Assembly (NCBI GenBank): GCA_021234155.1
Contig: JAJEKV010000035.1
Span: forward strand, 2,480,001-2,544,000
Source: Isoetes taiwanensis
Lineage: Eukaryota > Streptophyta > Lycopodiopsida > Isoetales > Isoetaceae
Length of the DNA stretch: 64,000 nt
Reading direction: 5' to 3'
The position numbers were made by a program, and so were the translations under genes. The notes below the pieces were generated by a model that worked only from the letters and a program-made list of their open reading frames with translations, did not search any database and had not been told where the DNA came from. The stretch's first letter is position 1, and each line of letters starts with the position of its first letter. Shown piece after piece: positions 36,021-46,379 of this stretch.

Positions 36021-36850
36021 CCTAGGATGGGTCCTGATCTACACACAAGTGGCCGATAAGTGAAGTGGTGTTCTCATTGAGCTTTGGAAAAATTTTGAGT
36101 ACAAAGAGCCCCCGTAGGGTGGATGAAACAATGCTTAATACTATATGCCCCGAAATATAGACAATCCTCGAGAGCATGTAATCTGTCAAGTTCGATTTGA
36201 GTCCAAGGAGTCTGGCCAAAGCCGAAAAATGCGTCCCCATCGAGTGCAAATTGCTTGTTGTGGAGCCGACGTGAACGTTGCCCCCCCTGAGTTGAGGAGC
36301 GTCCGTGGACTGCATACCCTGTCACCGAAAAGACGAATTAGAGGGAGAGAATCTGGAAAGAGAGAACCCATTAGTCGTTAGAAGTTCCATAGTAGGCGAG
36401 GAACCACCAAGACAGAGAGAAAAACAATCTCGAAGCCATTGGGGCTACGCGCCAGAGAAAGCTACTGGTCGACCAACCGGAAAACATTACTAGGACCGTT
36501 TGTTGGTACCGCCGGAGGCAACATCGCCACGCCGAGAGAGAAGAAGAAAAATATCTATACACATGCCCCCAAGGACCCCCAACAAACCTAAGGAACCCAA
36601 CCAACAAGTGAAAACGCACTCTCATCCAATGAAGGACAAAAAGCCGGGGAAGGCGGGAAGCTAGGTAGAGGTGCAAGCGACCAAAGCAAAGCCCAAGAGA
36701 ACATAGATGGCCAATAATGTGGAAAACTGATCTATAAGTAGGAGGGGGAGATGGGGCGTCCCCATCCAAGGAATCGATTCGGTTCTATTGCTATCGCACA
36801 ATAGAACCGTGGCATCTAGGATGGGTCCCGATCTACACACAAGTGGCCGA
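36021..36850 (-). repeat. B1-A2-B2 terminal block of N2
   Basis: On the minus strand: B1 (36,848-36,815, CGGCCACTTGTGTGTAGATC then GGACCCATCCTAG), A2 from about 36,815 with the palindrome arms GGTTCTATTG and CAATAGAACC, a body of about 700 bp with Ngaro-family words, then B2 (36,055-36,021), nearly identical to B1. B1 and B2 are direct repeats, and A2 repeats the element start at 57,003-57,045. Confidence 0.85.
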
Positions 36851-37041
36851 AAGAAGAGGAACCTACCTCAAAGACCCGTGATGGCGAGCCGGTGAGGCGC
36901 CCCGAATATCGGGTAGAAGCGTGAGTGGGAAGCGCAGAGCCAACGCCCATGAGAGTTTTAACAATGTCCGGAAGGGACGGACGTGGCGGCGGCTGTGGTG
37001 GCACCGCCCCTACGACCGCATGGGTGCCAAAATCGCGAGTG
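36851..37041 (-). pseudogene. Tyrosine recombinase 3-prime end (split from 50,189-50,976)
   Basis: Minus-strand frames contain GGATTAAA and, after a frameshift, VKTLMG and an MGRW-like word. These resemble the box II region (H-x-x-R-G-G-A-T... then GRWSS...Y) of DIRS/Ngaro recombinases. The catalytic second Arg and the Tyr cannot be placed with certainty because the frame shifts twice. The other part of the gene lies across the G-B insertion. Confidence 0.6.
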
Positions 37042-38600
37042 TGTGACGTTCGGCCACAAGATATCGCCCCGTGATCGACATTGTAATCGCCATCGCCACG
37101 CCACCACGCCACCTCATTGACGTGTACGCCAACGGATAGCCGTGTAAGTAGCCCTAGGGGCAACTTGCTAGAGTGTTCATATATTATTAATGTGCACATG
37201 TGCACATTAATGAGGGCACACCTTCCATGTTGGCATATTTTGCCACCTAGCCACTAAAGGCAAAGTGGGGCCTTTCCAATTATCCCACATGCCAAATTGG
37301 GTAATTGGAAACCCTAGCCTAAACCCCATGTCTATTTAGGGTAGGAAAACCCTAGCTTGCTAGTTTTTCGGCCCTTAGGGTTTTAGAGCTCAGCTTTCAT
37401 TTGGCTGCCTGTGAGCCAAAACCGCCTCCCGTGACGCCCCCAAGCTTAATTATGCCATCGGTTTCCCTGAATTCGATCATTTCAGCCAGGATGGTTGAAC
37501 TCAGTGGGAGGAGCCACTCAAGGATCAGGTATTTGGTCAATTTAATAGCTTAAACCGCCTTCTAGTCATAGAATCAAGAGGGTTTAGACTATTAAATTGC
37601 CCATAGTAGTTATCTAGATCTTAGATCTCGGACACTAACTAAAGAACCTAACTCTATGATTGGATCTAGTTCTTTAGTTCTTCCTTGATATATTTGGATG
37701 ATGTATTTCTCGTGAACTCCTTGTATTGGGAAGGGGGTAGAGGCCCTAAAGCTTGTAGTTGATGCTCCTAGAGTAGCCCCTCTAGCACACCGTAGATTCG
37801 CCTGTGTACAAGAGCCACACCGGTTGTGGGTGAAGGGGCCGACCGGGCTAAGAAGGAGGCTCATGTCCCCGACTCTTGAACGATCCCCCCGGTGTGTAAG
37901 GCCACACGGGGATCATTGTGACTAGGTCTAATGGCTTACCACCGAGTCTTGGGTAAGGCATGGGCTCGACACCCGTGAAGTGGTGTACACTTTCCAGTTG
38001 GGTTGGTCGAATCACGGGCAAAGGGCCCTCTAGTCACCTTGAGTTAGCATGTAGATCTCTCGAGGGAGTGATCCCTACCGCCCCATCGGAACCGGGAGGA
38101 TGAGACCCGTGAATAGCCCCCTTTGGCTATGCATCCCGTGCTGGCGGCCAGTCCCAACACTTTTCAGCCTACTCGCAAAGTGTGTGCATGTGGAGGGGGC
38201 GGATGGAGTGGACAACCCTATGCCATGTTCTTATGCCGCCCAAATCCATTGCCATGAATTCATGCGCAATCTTAACTCGAGACCCAAGCCGCAAACCATC
38301 CATTGAGTCCGAGCCTTGGGTAGGATCCCCTATGTGATGTGGCCGATCTTTGTCTATGCAGATATGAGGGGACCATCCTTCGAGATGGTCACGGTGGATG
38401 TTGATGTATGTGCCAATCGACATGTATGTTTACGCTCCGCAGCCTAGGTAGGCCCCGAGGGAGACGGGTAGAATGACACCTTCACTCTCCCCACCGGTGA
38501 CTAAGCATGCACGGGCAAAGTGATATGTGGAGGGCCCAGACGCGATGGAGCTGGTGTGGGGAAGAACTCCTGCTTGTATACGGTGAGTGCACCGTGATAC
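37042..38600 (+). repeat. 5-prime LTR of G-B
   Basis: Starts TGTGACG; pairs with 48,650-50,188. It holds a perfect 26-bp palindrome at 37,186-37,211 (half-site ATTAATGTGCACA). The exact right border is uncertain because the LTR copies diverge near GATAC (38,600). The two LTRs differ often at CAG/CTG words. Confidence 0.85.
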
Positions 38601-38616
38601 GAGTAGGGGACGCCAC

Positions 38617-38634
38617 TGGTATCGTGAGCAATGT
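38617..38634 (+). other. Primer-binding site of G-B
   Basis: TGGTATCGTGAGCAATG, close to the TGGTATCAGAGC-type site complementary to plant initiator-Met tRNA. The mismatch lies exactly where CAG is expected. Confidence 0.7.
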
Positions 38635-38639
38635 TCTTG

Positions 38640-39176
38640 GAGACCAAGAGCAAAGCACCAACCATGTTCCCAAAAGAGTACTAACTTGATAGGATCCTCA
38701 AGCCTCAAAAGTGGGAAAAAATTTTTCTCACCTTTGTAGTTATGCTAAGCTAGTAACAATTAAGTGAATTGGAATTTAACAAGATTAAAAAGAACGAGCC
38801 AAAATTTTCCAGTGAGGTGGTCTCCGATTACGGCGCCTCGTCGCGAAAAACTAACTTTTTTTGTTTTGAAGCTTAGGCAAGCTATGAGACATCGAGCCAA
38901 GAACACCAAAACATGATGAATTTGAGATAAATAATGTGGTAAGGCTAATTCTAAGGTAGGAATTAGTTAGAATAGCATGTTTTAATTACCTAAAACCCTA
39001 GAAATGGATGAGATTCCGCATTACCGGTCGCAAAACTAAACATTAGTATTGGAACGAGGCTAAGTCGTGAGAGACAAATGGGTAGAAAAAGTCTGAAATA
39101 AGTATAAGTTTTAGATAAATTGGTGCCTTAGCATGTTAAATGAGCAACTTGAGTTTTGACCTAAAATTCCCCAAGC
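38640..39176 (+). other. G-B leader upstream of the H3-like gene
   Basis: AT-rich noncoding sequence between the primer site and the first TATA box. It includes a weak copy (39,030-39,075, GAGGCTAAGTCGTGAGA) of the motif repeated at 40,721-40,766 and 40,919-40,963. Confidence 0.55.
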
Positions 39177-39185
39177 TATAAATAG
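39177..39185 (+). promoter_or_regulatory. TATA box of the H3-like gene
   Basis: TATAAATAG, 113 bp upstream of the MARTKQT start codon, within the retrotransposon interior. A second TATAAATAG stands before the next gene (41,151), which suggests separate Pol II promoters. Confidence 0.6.
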
Positions 39186-39289
39186 ATGTAGAACCCACTC
39201 ATTTTTTTTCGTCTAAGCCCTAGAAATCCGCTTCTTCCCAACTTAGGGCGATCTTTTCGGCGCTTTCATCCGATTGACGATCCGAAAAC

Positions 39290-40572
39290 ATGGCCCGAAC
39301 CAAACAGACCGGTATGAAGCGCCGCCCAGCGAAACCACCAGCCCCACCGGAGGCGTAGAGATCATTCGGAAGATGCTTCGCGGAGAGGCTCGCAAGAGGG
39401 GGGGTCGCTCTTTCGGACGAAGAGGAAGACACCTCCGGATTTGATCGATGTCTTCAACCAAAGGTGGAGGAGGACGAGGCCACATCAACCAACTCCATGG
39501 ATTAAGAGACGAGGGAGGTGTAATGGAAGAAATAGAGCGGGAGATCCAAAGCAGAACAAGGCAGACCATTCGGACGCGACCCACGGAAATCCTCGAAAGC
39601 GGTGATGAGCGGTGATGCAGTCCGGAGCCACGGAGGTAGCTTGAACCTTAGAAGATTCATATCGAAGTACGTTTTAAGAGTAAGAGAAGGGAAGACAAAA
39701 AGAGGAAAAGGGAGGAAGAGGAACAAAAGGCAGCCAGAAGAAAAGAAGAAAAAGAAAGGGAAGTTCGTGGGCCAAGATAAGAGAAGAAGGAAGGATCTCA
39801 CGAGGAAGAGGCCAAACCCAAATATTATCATTAAGGAGCTGCAACCCCGACGAACCCCCAAACCCTTCCGGGACGACTCTTCCGATGAAGACTTCAACCC
39901 TAACGCCGCAGGTGGAAGCTCTTCCAAGCACCCAGCGACGAAAGCGGTGAAGTACCCGAAAGTAGGCACCGGAAAGCAACCCCACCAAGACCAAGTGCGA
40001 AGCCCCCACAAACCCGGCATGGGATAGAAAGAAGCAACCACGACCGCCGGGAAGCCTACGCCACCGAGATAGGGTGAAGATTTATGAGAGGAAGATGAGA
40101 GAGCACGAGGCCTACATGAAGAAATGGGAGGCCTATAACAAATATTATGAGGAAAACAGGGGTTAAGTTCATCGAGGGAGGGCGACCAACAAGCAAAGAA
40201 CCCTAAGGCCGCCACCACCGAAGCCCAAGGTTCCCAAGCCGCCACCCAGAAGAAAGCGGATAGGAAGGAGGTGGAGAGAAGAGCGTTAAGGGAGATTAGA
40301 CACTTCAGCAGCCTCGGGTCTCCTAATCCCCGTGCCCCCTTCTTCGGTTGGTGCGTGAAGTTATGTGCCTATAGAACGGACTTTAGAGTCACGCATCTAG
40401 GCCAGGCCGGGCAATGCAAGAGGCGGGCCGAGGCAAAGATAGTGCAACATTTTGAAGATTCAACAGCCTGCACTATCCACGCTAAGTGGTAACCTTAACG
40501 CGACAAGACATGAGTCTTTGCGACCGCATTAAGGAGAAGAAATTCTTAGAAACTTTTGTTGTAAATAATTAA
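39290..40572 (+). pseudogene. Histone H3-like gene inside retrotransposon G-B
   Basis: The ATG at 39,290 begins MARTKQT, identical to the first residues of histone H3. After 22 codons a stop (39,356) interrupts. A long charged middle follows (39,400-40,270): an acidic stretch with DEEEDTSGF, a Lys/Arg-rich stretch, and a helical stretch with YMKKWEAYNKYYEEN. The end is an H3 fold: ALREIRHF (40,283-40,306, alpha-N/alpha-1), YRTDFRV (loop 1, like FKTDLRF), AEAKIVQHFEDSTACTIHAK (to 40,486), then after a one-base shift VTLTRQDMSLCDRIK, matching the loop 2/alpha-3 segment of H3. REIRHF and VTLxRxD resemble plant CENH3, while FED...IHAK and the loop-1 length resemble canonical H3. It lies between the 5-prime LTR and gag. 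The fold is strongly supported; that tail and fold form one protein is inference. Confidence 0.85.
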
Positions 40573-41150
40573 AAATTTTGTAATATAGAGCAATTTTGTG
40601 TACCTTGATGACATAAACTTGAGTAATTAGAGCAAATTAATAAGTTTTAGCTTTTATTTCAGTGAAATAGGACATTTGGGAGCCGAGACATGATGTCTCA
40701 CAGCTCGGCTGGCCGTCATAAAACAAAAAGTTAGGATTGAAGCGAGGCGCTAAGTCGTGAGACCTCGCCAAACTTTGACCAAAAACAGCTCCAAATTGAC
40801 CAAATAAGGGGTCGATTCGCCTAATTTGATGAGCCCATCACCCTTACACCATTAGTTTACCCAAATTGGACACCTTTAATCGAAATGGGACTGATGTCTC
40901 ACACGGCTACCGTCAAGCAAAACAAAAGTTAGGATTGAAGCGAGGCGCAAGCCGTGAGACCTCTTACCAATTCTTCACCGGGACTTGTCAAAGTCACCTT
41001 CAACCCATCTTGATAGCATCTTTTAGGTAACCTAGCCTTGTTCAAGCATCTCCTATAGTCCTCAAACTCCTATTTTGACCTCGGATAAGTTAGAATTACC
41101 CAATCCTAGGAAATTTCCAAGTCATCCAAAAATTAGGGTTTCCCCTTTTC
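40573..41150 (+). promoter_or_regulatory. Spacer with repeated motif upstream of second gene
   Basis: Two copies, about 195 bp apart, of a motif containing GATGTCTCACA, GTTAGGATTGAAGCGAGGCG and GTGAGACCTC (40,692-40,766 and 40,883-40,963). A weaker copy precedes the H3-like gene. Repetition in front of two TATA boxes suggests a shared regulatory element. Confidence 0.5.
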
Positions 41151-41159
41151 TATAAATAG
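41151..41159 (+). promoter_or_regulatory. Second internal TATA box of G-B
   Basis: TATAAATAG in the context CCCCTTTTCTATAAATAG, about 125 bp before the first ATG (41,273) of the following gene. It is identical to the box at 39,177. Confidence 0.55.
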
Positions 41160-41272
41160 ACCCGCCACTTCTCACATAGCACCCCGCAAATCTGCTCCCT
41201 GCCCTTCTAGCCGATTTCCTAACTCCCTCGAGGCTCTTGCAACCATTTGTTACCTTCTTCCGCAATTAATCA

Positions 41273-43000
41273 ATGGCAACTTCTTGATTTTCGGAGATGG
41301 TACAGCGCCCGCCATGTCATCTGGGAGGTCGACGCCGACCAAATCTTCCAGATTTTCAGGAAGGAGGTAGACGCCCAAGCAACCTTGCACGCACCCCACT
41401 TATAGTAGAGTCTGACTCGAAGTTCCAAGCTAGGGTAGAACCAAGCGCTAGTGCAACTCCCTCCTTGTATAGGATATTTTGTTCCTAGACAGGCCCTCGC
41501 AGTAAAGATTAGACGATGTCCCTAACATCGCCAAATACCTCACAAACAAAGCGCACCGCACACTCGAGCCAATGGTCCTAATCACAACAGACCAAGTACT
41601 TTCTCTTTCAACACCGCCTCGGGCAATCTTTTCTCACCCACCGTGCGAGAACATTGTGGGGAAACCTCTATTCCCCCATGGACGTGGATCCATTAGCCGT
41701 GAATAAGAACAACTCCCTCACAAAAGTATGAACAGGAGCGGGAAGGGAAGGAAGAAGACTTCGGATGAACAGGAACTGAGGAGGAGGAAGACGATGTTGA
41801 GCTCGACCAGCCAGAGGAGCAGCGACAAGCGAGAGCGGGAGTGGCAAGACTTGAAAGAAGCCGGCCAGACTCTCGAGTCGCGCCACCCCTCACGGGTTAG
41901 GCATCACAAGCCCGGCTCCCATTATCGCCGAAGGTGAGGAGTTTCTACTCCCCGGCGACATTCAAAACCTCCCCAGTGCCGTGGGAAAGGGAGTACCGAC
42001 TGAAGAGTTGCTGCACCAACCGGAAGAACGGACTTGGACGACTTCATCGCCCGAGGAGAGTCCGACTTTTCCCTCCAAGTAAGGGAAGCCGACACTTACG
42101 CGGGAGAGTTTACCTCCGGCATCCAAGCCTACAAAGAACATCGTGCGATCATGGAGGCGCACAAAGGCCGGAGAACAAGCTACCGACGGAGGAAGAGTTC
42201 CTTGCTCTCCAGAAACGATGGGGATCCGCTTATGCGACCTCAAACATCCTAACGGAAGCTCGTCCGCAAGAACCTCCCCGGATAGGACGGGCGGAATTCG
42301 ACCGAGGGCTTCGGCCTTGATCCAAGGACTACGTGGAGCTCACCGGTGGAGGTTGATGATTTCGAAGGCGGGAACCGTGAGCTGGATACCGAAAGTGGTC
42401 GAGGACCCATCTCGCAACGACAGGTCATTACGCTATTACCCGCCATTGCCGATGGATGGAAGAATAGCGGTTATCCACCGCAGAAGTTCACCCCCCAGGC
42501 TGAAGAAGAGTATCGATTGCTGATTGCACTCTCAGATTCGGCCGGCATGCGGCTACCCCTTAACACCGAAGTATGCAATCTCGGTGAAAAGAGCGGTAGC
42601 ACTCGACGCCTTCGACCTCGCCATACCTTACAAAGCGGCAAAAAGTAAGACCGATGGCGAAGAGCTTATACCTCCCACGCAGAATAGAAGATTTAGCAAG
42701 AGCATTACTGGGTGGATCTCCAGCCAATGTCCTTAGGAACTTGGGCCATTTGCTGGGGAAACGACCCAAGTGAAAAAAGTTCTTGGAGGATAATCCATCT
42801 TACCGGCATCAAGTAAGTGATTAGCAAGAAGTTGCAAGCTCTTGTATTAGTGTAATATAAAATATAAATATAACATTCTCTTGCACTATAAATGTTTTGT
42901 TGATACATTTTGTGTCCCTCAACCATGCCAACAAACATAAATAATGCAAGAAAGCAAGGAAAACTAACCATGTAGATATGAACCACTTGTGTATGCAGCT
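41273..43000 (+). pseudogene. Unknown G-B gene upstream of gag, possible intron
   Basis: I do not recognise this gene. Fragments in different frames show coding-like composition: an acidic/basic region near 41,730-41,870, GEEFLLPGDIQNLPSAVG near 41,930-41,985, TEEEFLALQKRWGSAYA near 42,190-42,240, and EEYRLLIALSDSAGMRLP near 42,505-42,560. A plausible intron runs from GTAAGT at 42,810 to TATGCAG at about 43,000. Whether this is a second cargo gene or a long gag N-terminus cannot be decided because the frame is broken many times. Confidence 0.4.
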
Positions 43001-44610
43001 AGAGGCCCGAAGCGCCAGGAGAACGACAAACTGCGGGAACTTTACATAGTGGGGAACAGAGCCCGTGCTGTGCCCGGCAAGGAACCTGCTTGAAGAGTTT
43101 GGACAAATGACTTAAGAAGAAATATCGCAAATGAGGACGGACCTCGAACGTGATAAAGGCCTTGCTAGCCGCACGCTGCGGAGCGTGTTCGGTGGTAACG
43201 CTCAACCGCCGCAAGCATCACTCGAGAATGTGTAGAGATGGGAAGAGGAGCAAGAGGAAGGTCCCCACCTTGGACTCCTCCGACTCAAGCTCCCATTCGA
43301 CTGACTCCGGTCACAGGAAGAAGAAGAGCGTAACCAAGTCCGAAAGCGCACTAAAAGGCGTAGGAACCACCCGAGGGACTACAAAGGGACACAACCCTAC
43401 CCGATCACCGTATTAAGAAAGTAGACTCGTGATTGGGAAATGTTTGAAGGCCGTGAAGCTCGAGCAATTCTCAGAACGAAAGCGTCGTGCATGGAAGCAG
43501 CAGGCTTGGCTTGACGAGATGAGCGGGAATACGGCAATGCCTATGGTATGAAGGATAAGGATAAAGGGGGGTGGCAACAAATAACCCTCAAGGGAGCAAA
43601 GACGATTTGGTGGAAGGGCTATGCCAAGGCTCATGGCTTAGCAGATGTTGCGTGTTCAAGAAGTTTGCTAAAGCCTTCAGCGCCATTACGCTCCAAGAGA
43701 GCACAAGTCCAAAGATGATGCAATAGCTCTGGTTGTGCTGCGTTAGGCAACAAGTCAAGATGAGAAATACACGAGGAATTTATGAGGCTAAGGTCAGATG
43801 TGCCAAAGTTAGGTGAGAAGCATGCGATTGGAAAGCTACATTGAAGGTCCGGAATGAGGAGATCCGCAAGTTTGTAAGGGCAATAAACCCTAGAACGATT
43901 CGGAAGGAGTCCAAGGCAATAAGTTTTGCAAGGGACAGGACCTCTTAATAGCTGCGCAGAGGCAAAAAGCATACCAAGATAAAGGCAAGGCAACAGCAGC
44001 TTTAGCCCGAGAACAGCAAAGATTTCCAGACCGCCTAGAGCCCCATATAGTGGCAATCAAGGGAAACAAAGAGGAGAAGAAGAGTGTGTCCTTCAAAGAC
44101 AAACAGAAGGGTCAAACTACTCCAAAGCGGTGGCGATCCTTCACAGCCATGCCCAAGGAAAGAGACAGAGTGCATAGAAAAGCAGCCTTTGCTTCAGTGT
44201 TTCCAGCCAGCCATAGGGCCAAAAGAACCGCCCTATATGTCATGAGTCTGGCCTTAAAGAGTTGGGAGATTGGGACACTGCCTGCGACGACGACGGCGAG
44301 GAGGCCCGCGACTACATTCAGGGTGAGTGTCATATCTTTGCCGCAATAGATACAGAGCAAGCAGAGAGCCAGTATAAAGTAATTTCCACAGTGGGAAAGG
44401 CCAAGGCCAAGTCATTTATAGTCCTAATAGATTCGGGAAGTAGCCATAACTTTGCATCTCCCAGAATGGTTCAAATGTTGAAGTTGAAACCATTAAAGTC
44501 AAAGCCAAGGCCCGTTGTCTTAGCAAGTGGAGCAAGAAGGCGACGGGTAAAAAGAATCAACTTTGACATCGACTTGTCGGGATTAAGATCCGGATGGGGG
44601 CGGAGGTAAT
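43001..44610 (+). pseudogene. G-B gag and protease
   Basis: Broken gag followed by protease. Capsid-type text appears in shifting frames (EEFMRLRSDVPKLGEKHA near 43,770-43,830; NEEIRKFVRAINPRTIR near 43,850-43,900). A degenerate zinc knuckle lies near 44,235-44,285. The protease has the active-site triad text VLIDSGSSHNF at 44,420-44,455, with about 90 residues in one frame (44,262-44,609). An upstream stretch (43,150-43,416) is Ser/Lys/Arg-rich. Confidence 0.7.
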
Positions 44611-46250
44611 GAGCACGGCAAATATGACTTGATAATAGGTATGGAGTACCTTGGACCAGCAGGGCCATTATTGATTGTGGAGGAAGGTGACCTTCCCAAC
44701 AACCGGACCGGCAAGATCATTGAGATAACAGGTAAAGAAGTTGTCCCCATCATGCAGTGTATGTCTTCTAAACGGCTGTTCAAGTGCATCAAGAGTGAGC
44801 AGGTAGCATACATCTTCAAGCTTGAGATTAGTGAGCCGGAATTGGAAGGAAGCAAAGAAGACAAGATGCTCGGCAAGTTGCCGAGGCAAATAGCTAAGTT
44901 GATCCGCGGAGTTCCACGATCTCTTTCCAGATGAGATCAAGCAGCTCCCTCCTTATAGGGGAGTCGAGTGCGAGATAGCACTTTCGAACCGGAACAAAAC
45001 CGACAAGCAAGGCTCCATATAGAATGACAACGCCAGAGTTGTCCGAGCTAAAAAGCAATTGCTAGAGCTGCTCGACCTAGGTTTCATTAGACCTAGTGTC
45101 TACGTGTTTGGAAGCGCCCATTCTTTTTGTCAAGAAGAAGGATGGATCTTTGAGAATGTGCATAGACTATAGGCAGGTTGAATAAGCACACCATTAAGAA
45201 CAAGTATGCGCTTCCAAGATCGACGACTTGATGGATCGCCTTCAAGGAGCAAAGATCTTCTCCAAAATCGACTTAAGGTCGGGTTATCATCGATACGGAT
45301 AAAGGAGGAGGATATCCACAAGACCGCCGGGACTTGGTATGGGCATTATGAGTTCACGGTGATGCCTTTCGGCTTATCAAATGCCCGCAACGCGTTCATG
45401 AGGCTCATGAAGCATATCTTGGGAGTTCCGGACACCTTTGTGATTGTTTTCTTTGATGACATTTTGGTGTATAAGCGAGATCCCTTTGAAGAGCACGTGC
45501 AACACTTGAGAAGGGTGCTAGAGAAGTTGAGGAGGCACCGGTTTATGCAGCCAAGTTGTCGGCGTGCCTTCGCATCGAGAAGGTGGAATACCTTGGTCAT
45601 GTGATCCGGAGAAGGCATCTCGGACGGACCCCGCCAAGATTGAAGTAGTGATTCGCTGGGGTGGCCAAGAAGAATGTGCTGCAGGTCGGTTTTTTTCTCG
45701 GTCTAGTGGTACTACAGAAGTTCGGAAGAACTTTGCATAAGATAGCAGCCTGCAATGTGCACTGACGGTGGGAGAAGGTGAAAGATTGGGTAGAGCATTG
45801 GCACAAGAAAGCCCAAAAGGGATTTGAATCGTTGAAGGAAGCTTTAACAACAGCCCCTTTAACCCCTCACGGACCGGAGAAAGATAAGCTTGTAGCAACG
45901 GATGAAGTAAGATAGCTAGGCAAAGGCTTATGCAAGAAGAGCGTGTGGTAGCGATGATTCCGTGAAGATGAACGACGCCGAGACGCCGCTACCCAACGAC
46001 GATCGGGAATTGCTTGCAGGTTGTCGCATGCTAAGAATATGGAGGCACTACCTCTTGGGAAGGAAGTTCCAATTGGATACCCAGGCCATCGAGCCTCCAA
46101 TATGTATTCACGCGAACCACACCCTCAATACGAGGAAGCAGAGATGGATGGAGTTCCTCGAGGAATACGACTTTGATATAGTCTACAAGCCGGGGAAACT
46201 CAATGTGGTAGCGATGCGCTTTCAAGGCATCCCCGACAACTAGAGTGCAT
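44611..46250 (+). pseudogene. G-B reverse transcriptase and RNase H
   Basis: RT motifs in order: [13 protein letters not shown] (45,060-45,100), [19 protein letters not shown] (45,118-45,175), [24 protein letters not shown] (45,350-45,385) and the catalytic box FFDDILVY (45,450-45,473) in place of the usual [YF]xDD. RNase H is represented near its end by KQRWMEFLEEYDFDIVYKPGK (46,135-46,195). Frameshifts separate most blocks. Confidence 0.8.
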
Positions 46251-46379
46251 TGCAACGCAATTTCGGCGCTCTCCAAATGACTTTGGTAAGAGGATTGAAG
46301 AGTCCTTGCCAAGCGGATGTGGATTTCGAGGGAAGTATGGGCAAGCCTCTCTAAGGAGGCTAGAATGGATAAAAAGCGG

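Noticed and set aside
36371-36769. 132-codon minus-strand frame starting MDGDAPSPPPT
   Set aside because: It begins inside the Ngaro A2 palindrome and covers the noncoding A2-B2 body; the similar frames at 11,763 and 29,324 are the same artefact.
39502-40245. 247-codon minus-strand frame opposite the H3-like gene
   Set aside because: Antisense to the charged middle of the H3-like gene; its hydrophobic composition is the complement of Lys/Glu codons.
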